A stretch of DNA of 64,000 bases from Eutreptiella sp. 'Long Island Sound 2002' (taxonomy: Eukaryota; Euglenozoa; Euglenophyceae; Eutreptiales; Eutreptiaceae), in NCBI GenBank assembly GCA_964036045.1, contig OZ038387.1, positions 53,972,427-54,036,426 of the forward strand, given 5' to 3'. The notes below the pieces were generated by a model. That model did no database searches. It was not told the origin of the DNA and saw only the letters and a program-made list of their open reading frames with translations. The position numbers were made by a program, and so were the translations under genes. Shown here piece after piece: positions 11,865-22,459 of the stretch. Numbering within the stretch: the stretch's first letter is position 1; each line of letters begins with the position of its first letter.

Positions 11865-12556
11865 TTACTCTTCATCGTCGTCGTCAGCCCCGGGCACTTC
11901 TCTGCCTTCATCCTCCGGGTCAGGAGCTGCTGGTTCTCGTGCAGACAGACCAATTGTAGATGGATCTGTCTCGCCATCAGACACCGTTACTTCGGGCACC
12001 TCCTCCTCCTCCAGCTCCTCCTCTCCAGTTTTGGTAACACGCCTGCTGAGCTTAAAAGAGGCGGCCTCTAACTCCTCCTCCATCTTCCTCGCCTCCTCCT
12101 CGGCCTTCTTTTTCGCCTCCTCCTCCGCCTTCTTTTTCGCCTCCTCCTCCGCCTTCTTTTTCGCCTCCTCCTCCGCCTTCTTCTTCGCCTCCTCCTCCGC
12201 CTTCTTCTTCGCCTCCTCCTTGGCCTTCTTCTTCGCCTCCTCCTCGGCCTTCTTCTTCGCCTCCTCCTCGGCCTTCTTCTTCGCCTCCTCGTCCGCCTTC
12301 TTCTTCGCCTCCTCCTCGGCCTTCTTCTTCGCCTCCTCCTCGGCCCTCTTCTTCGCCTCTTGCTCCGCCTTTGCCTCCTCCTCGGCCTTCATCTTCGCCT
12401 CCTGCTCCGCCTTCTTCGCCTCCTCCTCGGCCTTCTTCTTTGCCTCCTTTGCTGCCTTCTTCGCCTCCTCCTCCGCCTTTTTTGCCTCATCCCTCTGCGT
12501 CTGTGGTGCAGACGGTGGCTGCACCGTGAGCGCGGGAGGTGGATCAGCAGCCTGCG
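11865..12556 (-). CDS. Terminal exon: long charged helix (KAEEEAKK repeats)
   Basis: The minus-strand frame ends at a stop at 11865 and is open back to a candidate acceptor, ctctttcatcgcag, just before 12556. There is no ATG in front of the charged block, so this is best read as a last exon. Residues run as a short Pro-rich lead, then about 130 residues of near-perfect 7-8 residue Lys/Ala/Glu repeats (KAEEEAKK type), then a link containing FKLSRRVTKTG, and an acidic tail ending DDDDEE. The i to i+4 pattern of opposite charges with few hydrophobic residues is typical of single alpha-helix domains or of TolA/caldesmon-like rods rather than a classical coiled coil. The partner and function are unknown. 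It may be the 3' end of the gene whose first exon is at 17.7-18.1 kb. Confidence 0.6.
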
Positions 12557-13044
12557 ATGAAAGAGTTAGCCACGTGGAGAGTGGGACGGAGTGGGTAAGG
12601 TCCGCACACTCATAGAGGCATCCAAATCCTCAGCTGAATCCTATCCCCTTCATTCTGCAAACATTAATATTCCCACCCATCGCTTGTGGTTTCTTGATGT
12701 GCACCTTATGCAAAGAATGAAAAATGATGTGGATATCCGTCCCGAAACGTTTTTTTTTGTCCAGAGGTGGTGCATGGCCATTGGGCTACAGGTTGTAGTT
12801 GGATCCCCAGCAGCAGAGCAAGTGGGGGTTGATTCCGCTCCAAATACCACAGGGGCTGCATACTGCTGTGACACAACTCCTGAAACTTTATCAAGGGGTT
12901 CAGGGGGTGAAAGCCGAAAACGAAAAAGGACATCATCCCACCGTGTGGTGCACCTCAAAGCCTTTTGGTCGTTTACGGATGCCCCCATTCGGGCCCAAAA
13001 TGTGGGAGGTTGTCATCAGTTGGGTTTTGCCTTTTTCAACCTGT

Positions 13045-13205
13045 GGGTGGGGGGAGGGCGCATTCTACACGGCCACTCTACACTGTCAGTTTTGCCCAGT
13101 CGCTCTGCACTGTCACTCTGATCTGTTACACTACACTGCCACTCTACACTCCAGGGCTGCTGTAGGGTGCTGTGCCTTGCTGTAGCAGGGTGCAGAGAGC
13201 AGCAG
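13045..13205. repeat. Degenerate CACTCTACACTG-type repeats
   Basis: Short imperfect copies of cactctacactg and gctgtagcaggg alternate over about 150 bp. The stretch is low-complexity and no gene is seen in it. Confidence 0.5.
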
Positions 13206-13879
13206 GGAGCGGTGCTCTGAGGCAGCAGCACACAACTCACAATACAAGGACATGGTGGGGGAACAGTGTAATGTACTGCACTCCTGTAATCCAACCCTTG
13301 TACTGTAACGACTCACCCTGATCGAGCCCACAGCACACTTGATGACGATCTTCTTGGTAATAGACCCTCGCCCCTGAGGACGGCCACTGCACTCAGCATG
13401 TCAAACACCCTTCCCTTTCCCAACTGAGCTTGCAAGGAGGATCGTTGCAGCGAAATTCAAGCAGCAGACAAATTAATCCATTGGTACCTTGGCAAGGTAG
13501 CAATGGAAGTTCATTTGCAGAGGCCCAGAATTATGGGCTGATCATATGGACACTCCCGGTCAAACAGAAACATCTTTGCGCGTCGCGCCGCGCGCGCATG
13601 ATGGCAAAATCAGGTCCGGCCACTTAGCCAGCCAGGGCCATTTCAGACCCATATGGGTATGCCACCGCGGGCACCGCAGTGTGAAACCCAATTTCTATGG
13701 TTCCACCACTACATACGGTTTTCACCAAGCCCATTGCACCCAAATCGATTCCCCCCAAGACGGAAACATTTTTTCGCGTCGCACCCCCCAAAAGCTCCAC
13801 AAGCCGACTGTACAACAGCACACATATCCGCGTGGATGGCGAATTGAACAAAATTAGACCACACCTTCATCACTTCCTG

Positions 13880-14290
13880 ACGCGGGGGCGGGGGCCCACC
13901 GCGGGGCAGGGGGCGGACTCGACGCGCCAGTTCGGCCTCCCGCTTTTGGCTGATGCGGGCCCTTTTGTTGTCGGGAGGGGCCTTGATCTCCTCGCACTCC
14001 ACCTCGCCGCTATGGAAAATCGCAGCCACTTTGCTCTGCACGTGGGCGTTCTTAGTGTTTCTGACAGTGCGCGAAGCCTCAAAAGTGTACGCATTTGGAG
14101 CCCTGTAGCAACACGTGAGGCGCAAGCGGAGCTGTGGTGTTGTCTTGCAGGAACAACACCTGAATGGCTGCGCTTCTTCCAAGTTGGTCACGCTAGGAGG
14201 TGTGATACAGATGCCCCACACACGGTATCGCTGATTTCTTGTCCAGTAGAATCGCTTTTTGATGCAGACAGAGGGTTGGTTGTGGCGGGG
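13880..14290 (-). CDS. Candidate internal exon, basic protein
   Basis: This minus-strand frame is open for about 190 codons. It shows paired cysteines (FRCCSCK and LTCCYRAPN), then a hydrophilic stretch rich in Glu/Lys/Arg (for example NKRARISQKREAELARRVR) and a Pro-rich end. It looks like a genuine coding exon between the other minus-strand exons of 11.9-18.1 kb. Exact splice sites were not fixed. No family is recognised; the paired cysteines could bind metal, but spacing is irregular. Confidence 0.35.
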
Positions 14291-14561
14291 CAAGGAGGTG
14301 GTCACCGGGACCGGCTAACCGCGCTTTGAGACAGGGACGGCAGACCACTGTATAGTGATATGCCTTGCACCCGCCCCAAGTGGCTGGCCACGTGCAGACG
14401 TCCTGATCCTCACCTTGCGTTCTGCAACAGAATGGCGCCTGGTCACGTCCATGACTCCATGATGTCCTTCTGACTAGACTTTTGGATTGTGGCCTAACGA
14501 GATTCTACTGATGACCAGTGCCTGCCTTGCTCCTGCTTGTGTCTGTACTTGGTCACTTGCC

Positions 14562-14581
14562 ATGTGTGTGTGTGTGTGTGT
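14562..14581. repeat. (GT)n microsatellite
   Basis: About ten GT units in a row. Confidence 0.8.
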
Positions 14582-15092
14582 TGTTATTATTTGTCGCCTT
14601 TGTGTGCTTGGTAATGGGAGTCACGCACACCGTGCGTGCGGATCTACTTGATGTCAGACATGCCCTACGGCCCAATGCCCCAATGCCCTAGCTGCCTGTA
14701 CTTGTACAGGCCCTGGTCCCACCCCCTACACAGCCACATTTCATCAGTATCTCTTTCACTTGTCGTCTTCAATCCATTCATTTTCCCACCTTTTTGCATG
14801 TTTCTGGGACACATGTCTCCCTGCAGTTCTGAGGTTTGCGAGTGTGAGTCTCTGTTGACCCGCACGAGCAGGTTGCAGGGGCTTCCGCTATGTGTGTGCC
14901 CGCGCATTTTCATGTGTCTTGTTTGCCAGCCGGCGCCTGTGCTCGCAAAGAAAGTCGTCTGAGGAGATGGCTGACGTCTTGGGCACAAAGCCAGAGGGGG
15001 GCGGATGACGTTTGTTAGTGAAAAGACCCAACAAGCCCTGTCCTCAAGAGGAAGTCTAGGGACAGGCAAGGGGGTGCACGCACACAATCAGC

Positions 15093-15330
15093 CTACTCAC
15101 AGCAGGCCTCCTTCATCAACTGCAGCAACTCATTATCCGAGTTCCACTCAGTGCTGTACACGTGCAAGGTAGCCTCCTTTGGATGCACCCCAGACGTGTA
15201 CAGGGAGGGACCCATGCCACGCAGCCCTGTCCTGCAACCAGACATGGTGTAAGACAAATCATACACGGCCTTGATGGCACCCTGGGCATTGTGTGGACTA
15301 TCTGTATACGCCCGGTGCATTGCAGGCCAC
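15093..15330 (-). CDS. Candidate exon of minus-strand gene
   Basis: The frame reads M-H-R-A-Y-T-D-S-P-H-N-A-Q-G-A-I-K and ends either at the stop at 15093 or, more likely, at a GTGAGT donor just inside it. A pure C-run (on the minus strand) of about 20 bases lies just upstream and could serve as the pyrimidine tract of the acceptor. The peptide has balanced composition with several aromatic residues. No family is recognised. Confidence 0.4.
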
Positions 15331-16129
15331 GGCTTACCGTCACCCGGGGGGGGGGGGGGGGGGTGGCAGCTTGAGCTCCCCGGCCTGACCCACCCACCTC
15401 AGGAAAAAATTTATCGAAGGGACCCGAAATTGGAGGTCCATCTTAGGTACACAAACTTTTTTGGCCTCCCCCTGTTTGACATTCCGTCTGGTTGTTGCTC
15501 CTTTACGGGGCCCTGGACGGTCACCCGTTCTTCCCTTCGCATGTTGCGTCGGGTCGCTGCTTTCTGTCGGCCGCTGCGGCCGGTGCTCTTGCTGGTGTCG
15601 TTTCCGCATTCACGGAGCCCAGTAGTTGGTGTGTTGGGACTGTGCTGAATGTGGCATGGTGTGCCGTTTGCGTGTCAGCGGCGCCCAATATTTGGCGTAT
15701 TGAGGATGTGCTGGTTGTTGCCGGGGTCGTTTGACTGTTTTTGCTGTCCACACACCTCTGTCCACAGGCCGTCCATAGCCTGCCTCGCTATGTTTCTGTG
15801 CGGCCCAGGTGCCCTGTTCCTCCACGCGCTGTCCAGGCCGTCCACCATATGTCCTTTTCCCCCTCACGGTTGGTCTGCCCCTGATGGGCTCCCGCTCCTG
15901 TTGCGCAAACAGCCCATCTGGGCTGCGGGAGACACCCCCCACCTGATGCCGGTTGAGCAGGGGTTGCCCTGGCACCCGGTAGCGACGGGGTTGGCTGGCC
16001 AAGCCATCCCCTTTATTGTCGCTGCCTCCCATGCGCACGCTCCGCCATTTGCTCCATTCTGGTTCCCTGTTCCCGCTGTTCTGGTTGCCTCTCCTGCCCC
16101 CCCCCCCCCCCGTTATAGGTCACGGTTGC

Positions 16130-16360
16130 CACTAAGCCGTGGCCTGCACACATGATGTCTGGTCGCAAGTACTCAGAAAGCAGGGCGACCTGAACCCACG
16201 CCAGGGCCGAAATTATCTGTGACGCCCATGTATCGGTCCAGGCTTTACCATCAGCCAAAGCACCGGCAAAAATTCCACCCGGATATCCTTTATAACATGG
16301 GCTCAGTAGTGGGGCTGCATGTCTCAATCCAATCACAGCGCAGTGCAGTGGGCTGGACAT
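16130..16360 (-). CDS. Candidate exon of minus-strand gene
   Basis: About 75 well-formed residues are encoded, including GLRHAAPLLSPCYKGYPGG and an aromatic-rich stretch with WTDTWASQIISALAWVQVAL, then GHGLVATVTY. The frame then runs into a G-run. Neighbouring minus-strand pieces at 16380-16480 and 16500-16620 also read as protein in other frames, consistent with short introns. The function is unknown. Confidence 0.35.
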
Positions 16361-16999
16361 GACTCATCCCCCCTCCTGATGGGGTGCGTGCCATACAGGA
16401 AGCCATTGCCCGGCAAACTGGTCCCATGCATCTGCAATAGCAGTCGCGGTTATCGCCGGCGCACTCACACTGCACCGGAATGTCCCACACCTCTTCGAGT
16501 ACTTGTCTGTCACTCAAAAACGACAAGAGCAATCAACTCGTCATGGGAAATGTACTTGAAATCCCGTCTTGTACCTTTTCCCGTCATGTCCGGGGCACTG
16601 CATGCGCACCACATCCCATCGTCCATAGTCTCTCGTGTGTCAAATATTCAGCCCTTTCACTCATGTGCACTGAGGCTTGATCTTGTTAAATTGTTTTACT
16701 GCATGATAGCGGTCAGTTCCAATGTTTCAACCAAAGACCCCCTGTTGATCACAGGGAAAACGTCCAGACAGCTTACCATTTAGGCTGGGAGCAAATTTGC
16801 CACCACTTGCAGAAACCCCAAAGTTTGCCAGATCCTTTATCCACCACCGGGACATACCAATGTTTAGCAATGGTGCCACCTGTCTTCTGCACGTGCCCGA
16901 GCAACTTTCCAGATTCCTAAAAAGCCGATTCCGTATGTGTATATCTATTGGAGGCAAACTGCGTGAGGGAATTAGGGAACAAATGTAGCAAAATAGTAT

Positions 17000-17200
17000 G
17001 TTCCTGGTGTAGTAAGGTGACTGATGCCTGCGCTTAGCTGTTGCTGCAGGGGCCATAACCACCGTTGTTTCGTCGTCATCAAAACGCAAGGTACGTTTGG
17101 AGCCAGTGGCATGTGCTGGTGTCATGGTGGCCTCAGTTTTGGGCACAACTTTCTTTGTTCTCCACCAGGTCTTCCAAGGCAGGCTCCAGCGCCGCTAATG
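17000..17200 (-). CDS. Candidate exon of minus-strand gene
   Basis: A hydrophilic frame containing TPAHATGSKRTLRFDDDETT, flanked by candidate acceptor and donor sites. It lies between the first exon at 17.7-18.1 kb and the 16 kb exons. It looks like a disordered linker segment. Confidence 0.3.
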
Positions 17201-17720
17201 ATTTCACGTACACGGTGGGGGGGGACAAATTTGCCAGGGGATTTCGATGGGGATAATTTCGGAAAGGGAAAATTTCGCCACCTCAAGGAATCCTGAAGCT
17301 AGCTGTTATTTCCTAGTCGGCTCTGGATGGTTCCTGTTATTTCCTGCTGGGCACTTTCAAACCTTGGACAACACGGCATTCCACTGCATCCCAGTCACAC
17401 AACCACCGCATGTTGCAAACAAACACATCTTTGAACCTTCCCTCCGGCTGGTACACTGCTGCACATTTCTGAATTCTTAGTGCTTACCTGCATCTGAATT
17501 TGCAGTGAAGTTGTTGGTCACGCCGCAAAAATTTCGCAGGGGGGGCAAATTTCGCGACGGAAATTTCTTCACGGCGAACTTTTCCATGCGAAATTCTCCC
17601 CTCCCGAAAATTTCCCCTCCCCTGTACGCGGAACCCCCCCCCCCCAAAAAAAAACACACACGCTACGCACGGACGCACGCACCCACAGGCACACAATCAA
17701 GCGCATGTAAAATGTCATAC

Positions 17721-18133
17721 TTCCTCCATGTGTTTCCCGGTTCATATCCATTTCTGATATGATCCTTCACCTTGCTCTGCACGTCCGCGTAATACAGACT
17801 CGCCCCCCGTCCCTTCAGACCGATTTGGGCATCGTACTCCGCAAACAACGCCTCCTCCGCGTCCTTCAACTCGGCGAGCGCAGACATGGGGTGGTCATGG
17901 TACCGGGCATCCCCGGCGTGTTTGATAATTTCAAGGGCCTGATGCACTGTGTGAACGTTGTCCTCGATGGTCTTGCGGCGCTCGATCTCGGCCCGCTCCT
18001 TCTCCCCCCCAGGGCTGTACAACCGGGGGTTGTCGAATTCGTTGCTGGGGTGCAAGTCCTCCGCCAGTTCGTCGTACTCCTGAGCATCGTTCGCATCGTC
18101 CTCGTACATTTGCTGCTCGTGCAGGTGTGCCAT
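17721..18133 (-). CDS. First exon of a spliced gene, unknown protein
   Basis: An ATG at 18133 in good context (CACAATGG) opens a 137-codon frame that reaches a donor, GGAA followed by GTATGA, at 17720. The product begins MAHLHEQQMYEDD. It is strongly acidic for about 60 residues, then has a helix-rich region (ERAEIERRKTIEDNVHTVHQ) and a His/Asp-containing segment. No signal peptide or membrane segment is seen. Downstream exon candidates on the same strand extend to 11.9 kb, so one gene of about 6 kb is possible. The family is not recognised. Confidence 0.5.
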
Positions 18134-19151
18134 TGTGCTGAAGAAACACAGACACCAATGTGCCCAATGGCGCGAACCTGAACCTCAGACTTATTCAGCC
18201 GACGTGAAATCCCAGGCAGGCCTTGACGCCGGTCAGATATGGTACAAGAGACTCAGGTCACACCGGCCACAGGAGCTTGCTCAACAAAGAGGGGGAAACA
18301 CTGTCGCTTTTGCGTTGCAACACTGACAAATGTTCTGTTTGTAAAACGCAGTCGAAAGGAGAGCCCACTTGTGGGTCTAAATCCAAACTGGCACTGCCAA
18401 CCTTGCAATCGGACTCCACCGGTCATCCTCAAAGTACCATTGGTTACCCTCCAAACACACAGTAAGCAACCCTCCCCTTGGCCCTTTGACAATTGGAGTG
18501 TCCTAAGCTGCATCTGGAGCCGTGTACGGAGCGATGTCTGGGGTCGTGTTTTCAGCTGCAAGTGGAGCCATGTGCCGAGCTGGCAAACCAACTGCTGTCC
18601 CTCAACCTCATTGTCAGCCAGAGCACAGCTGGATCAACATTCAGGACCATGCTGCTCTTGCCCACTGCACTGATCCAGCATTCTTGGCCTGAGAACACTG
18701 TCCAACAACAACCTATTGAAATACTGCCATTCATTACGCAAGGGAGGGGGAGGGTTTCACAGGTGTAATGCATTTGCCACAACAAAACACTGCCCATAGA
18801 GAGAATTTGTAGAGGTAAAACAGTGGTATTGTGGAATTGAGTGCAGCCACGATCCAGCCTTAGGGGCTGAGGAGCTCAAGAGACCTGGTCAGCAACCTGG
18901 TCGTGGCCGCAGAGGAGACCCAGACCCCATGTAATTGTTGTCATTGGCATATTCACGCGGTTCAGAAAACTCATCATTTGCCTTGTTCTTGTCCTTGTTC
19001 TTGTCGCTAAGCTACTGGGTGCCAAAAAAATTGCCTTGGGCTTCCAAGCCCTTCTTGGTGTATATGGTTCCCCTCAACCCCCCACCTTGTCCACACACCG
19101 CTCCTTAAATGTGGGTGTCAAACCCGGAGATTCAGGTAAAAAATTGGGTAT

Positions 19152-19176
19152 CATACCCGGGAAAATCCCGGGTATG
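19152..19176. repeat. Perfect hairpin, 11-bp arms
   Basis: CATACCCGGGA and TCCCGGGTATG are exact inverted arms separated by AAA. The stem is GC-rich and the 3-base loop would fold readily in RNA or single-stranded DNA. No gene ends here that it would obviously serve. Confidence 0.7.
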
Positions 19177-19409
19177 GGAAATTGTGTGCTATGTATGCAA
19201 AGTACATTCTGTGCACACAGACCTCTTGTTCATGTGACATTCAAGGACATTGCACAGCATGTTGTGATGACCAAATTTGGCAAATGACCCCTCAACGAGA
19301 GGTGCAGATGCAGCCAAATACTTGGGAGTGAAGGAGCAAACTCGACCACCAGTCCAATAATGAAGGTAGCACAAAGGGCTGCCACCATTCTCACCAAGGG
19401 AGAAAAGGC

Positions 19410-20155
19410 GTGTTAACACGGCCGGCCAACACAGAGGTGAAAAATACCCCCCCACCCCCGACTGTGTTGTGTTAACACAGCCCCAACACAGAGGTGAAAA
19501 ATACCCCCCCACCCCTGCGTGCCTACACCTGCCAACACCAGAAGACGGGGGTGTTGCGTTGTGTTGTGTAGTGTAGTGTAGTGTAGTGTAGTGTAGTGTA
19601 GTGTAGTGTTGTGTTGTGATGTGTTGTGTTGTGTTGCGTTGTGTTGTGTTGTGGATCAAGGCAATGGAGGCATGCAAGGGTAGTGCAACAAATCGTGCAC
19701 CATTCCACACTCGTGCCTCCCGGGGTGTTGTAGAGGACGCTAGCAAGCGAGCAAAGTGAAAGCCTTCATCAGTGTAACATGATCATGCCCAGAAAGCTGT
19801 AAACAGTCGACATCGTGCACTGTGCGCATCAGGCTGGGTGTACACATAGCACAACACAACATAACACAACACAACACAACACAACACAACACAACACAAC
19901 AGGACAGGACACAACACAACAAAACACAATATAACACAAAAGGACAGCAACACAAACAACACAACACAACACAACACAAAACAACACAAAACAACACACA
20001 ACAACGCACAACACAACACAATACAACGCATCACAAATCCTATAGGCAGTGTTAACACAGGCCCAACACGGGAGGTGAAAAATACCCCCCCACCCCCGAC
20101 CGTGTTGTGTTAAACAGCCCCAACACGGAGGTGAAAAATACCCCCCCCCCCTCCT
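19410..20155. repeat. Compound repeat: 58-59 bp units flanking complementary microsatellites
   Basis: Units beginning GTGTTAACAC, then a CCAACAC block, AGGTGAAAAATACC and a C-run, occur at 19410 and 19469 (59 bp apart) and again in the same orientation at 20049 and 20107 (58 bp apart). Between the pairs lie a GTGTT/GTAGT microsatellite (19551-19653) and, 200 bp later, an ACAAC microsatellite (19851-20032), which is its reverse complement. The two microsatellites could pair into a long imperfect stem. Confidence 0.8.
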
Positions 20156-21466
20156 GCCTGTTCTCCAAGGTGGAAGTCAAAGCAGAATATGCTCCTAAAC
20201 AAGCCACTGCCAAGCACTCACCGGTGCAATCCCCTCCCAAACACTCACCGGTGAAAGCGGACAAACACTCACCGAGAACGTGGAGGTTATGGACCTCACT
20301 ACAAAAGAGGATTCTGAGTTGCGCTCCCCCCCCCCCTCCTACACAATTGAGTGGAAGGGGATCTCAGGCAATGGGTTAAGACCAATTCAATTTTACTCAA
20401 AGCCTTACGGCCGCGAAGGAGCGATAAGGGGAGGCTTCCTATGCTGCACCCCCCACACCTGCAAAGGCACCCGTTTCGGTTGATTTGAAGCCTATCCCTT
20501 CTCCTTTTCCAGTAGCTTCTAGCCCACAGGCCAAGAAAACCAAACAAGCTCGCTACAATTCATGGGCAACCAAAACTAGGGCGGCACATGCACAAATATT
20601 GCTAATTCATAAAGAAAGGCGACAACCCTCCCTTACCCACATTCTGAGCATGGTTGCCAACCGGCAAAGTGCACAAATAGCAACCCATGCAAGGGCATCA
20701 TCTCATATAATCCATTTTAGGGCGTAGGGTTCTTAAGCCTTGATGCAACCCTACCCTTGCAGCATGCTACACGCGGTTGGCACATGGTCCGCGACGAGTG
20801 GAATGAATGAACATCTTATGCTTGTCTCACAGCCTGTCCTTTGTCCACAGTTTTGGCTGCGGTTTACTCTCGGCTTCTCATGAGCAATATTGTGTATTGA
20901 CCGATGAGTTGTGATGGTGCTAAGTGTGCTCTTGTGAGTCGGCCATTGGAGCAATACACCTGCTGTTTTGTGCATGTTATCACACGCAAGTGGGCACAAG
21001 AACAGTTCCTTGACCCTTGTTGCGAAAGCGCTGTTTCAGTCAAGGATCAACAGTGAAAATCTCATTAAAACTTTTAGATTTTTGAATTTCGTCATTTCAG
21101 AGGATTGCCGTCGTGCTTGTGCGAAGGTAGCAATTTTCAACCAAGCATGTGATCAACGACTTGATTCTACGTATCCGCATCGCTTCGAGATGTATTTGTG
21201 ATCCATTGCTTTGGTGTTGCAAGCAGTCTGTGGCAAGCTTGAACCTCGTCTAATTCAAGTGTGGGTGAATATGTTGGAATGCCATGGTTTGAGTCACCGA
21301 CGAAAGCCAACACCCCTAGTTGTCAGGTTTGGGAAAGCCCACAGACATCACATGCCATGGTAGGTCAACTTTGGTGACATCATCCCGAGGCTCCCGAAGA
21401 CAATGGCATAGTCTTCCACCTTTCACTTCTTCCTTCCCGTTGCATTGCAGAGCTTGTTGGTTTCTT

Positions 21467-22052
21467 CTCAATCCTACTTGCTCTCTTCCACTCGTCACTC
21501 GTGACTCTTCAACCAAAAGGCTCCAATGGCAGTGGCAGTGCGGGCACGCAGTGCAATCAAAGCATTGAAGGTGGAATAACAATGCCTGTGTAGCAGGAAA
21601 CAAAGAAACAGGATGGTTGGACCACTGCACCAATGCTTGTCGATTGGGAAAGTTGCAATATCGATGTAGAAACAAATTGCGGACAAAATTAGCGAAGACA
21701 AATTATTTTTGAACCACAGGTGAAAGAGGTGCAATTTCAGAAGGTAATTAGACTGGGAGATCGGGATGCGGGATTGTTACAGGCGGGTGCGGATCCGGTC
21801 GCGCGCGCGATTGTTGCCGTTGGGTCTGCACCAACAGTGCCAGGAGTGCTGTGAGTGCAATGCATGAATTTAGATTTGTACTAAGTGTATGAGGTGTACA
21901 GTGTAGTTATTGGCGGTGGTGCATGTGTGTGGCAGTGAAATTTTCAGTGCCGGTGTGGTGCTGGTCTGGAAATTGGTATGTGCAGGGTCCATGAGCCGTG
22001 TAGGTCGGGCATTTTTTCGAGCACAGAGGGCGTATCGGACAGGTTGGACGTA
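21467..22052 (-). repeat. Terminal direct repeat, 3' copy relative to element
   Basis: Identical to 39481-40066 except for one substitution. It begins CTCAATCCTACTTG and ends TTGGACGTA, so it lacks the TG...CA ends of classical LTRs. It contains a CGCGCGCG tract near 21800. It could be an LTR or a Penelope-type pseudo-LTR. Confidence 0.9.
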
Positions 22053-22146
22053 CCGTCCCAGTGCTCGAACAAATGCACGGGCTACACAGCCCCCGAGGGG
22101 GCAGGTGTTTGGTGGCAAAGTTGTGTTTCGTCACGATGACTGCAGT

Positions 22147-22455
22147 TCAGGGCTGGGGGCCTCTGACCTGACGCGGGGAGCAAAACTGGTCGTTGCTGGC
22201 TGGCATGCGAGGCATAGTTGCAGCCAACACCTCCGGGTGCGCCCCCCAGCGGGTGAGGCGGTCCTTGAGTGTAGGTACCCACCAGGAGCGCGGATACCCT
22301 TTCGCCTGCATTGAGGCAGTCACATGGGAGACATTGAACAGGACGTCATCATGGGAGGAGCGATAATACATGCAGTTTCGGGCCATGGACGGTATGACAC
22401 TCTGTACAACACGCCGTGCACTGGGTTTGTAAGTTTCAGGAAATCGTCGTTTCAC
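22147..22455 (-). pseudogene. C-terminal part of the RT, displaced by a frameshift
   Basis: This frame continues the reverse transcriptase after its stop at 22460. It carries SVIPSMARNCMYYRSS and the motif KGYPRSWWVPT, which recurs as KGYPSSWWAPT in the RT at 47-48 kb and RGYPARWWTP near 40.7 kb. The shift lies in two tandem units near 22455-22480, one of 13 bp and one of 14 bp; the extra base in the 14-bp unit accounts for it. There is no ATG, so this is not a separate gene. Confidence 0.75.
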
Positions 22456-22459
22456 CTTT

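Larger units (their letters stand above)
18134..21466. other. Gene-poor segment before the retroelement
   Basis: Apart from the hairpin and repeat blocks listed separately, only short ORFs occur (for example 20968-21201 plus, 77 codons) and none is convincing. Confidence 0.4.

Noticed and set aside
11701-12615. 304-codon SSAFFFASS-repeat ORF on the plus strand
   Set aside because: Antisense shadow of the KAEEEAKK exon.
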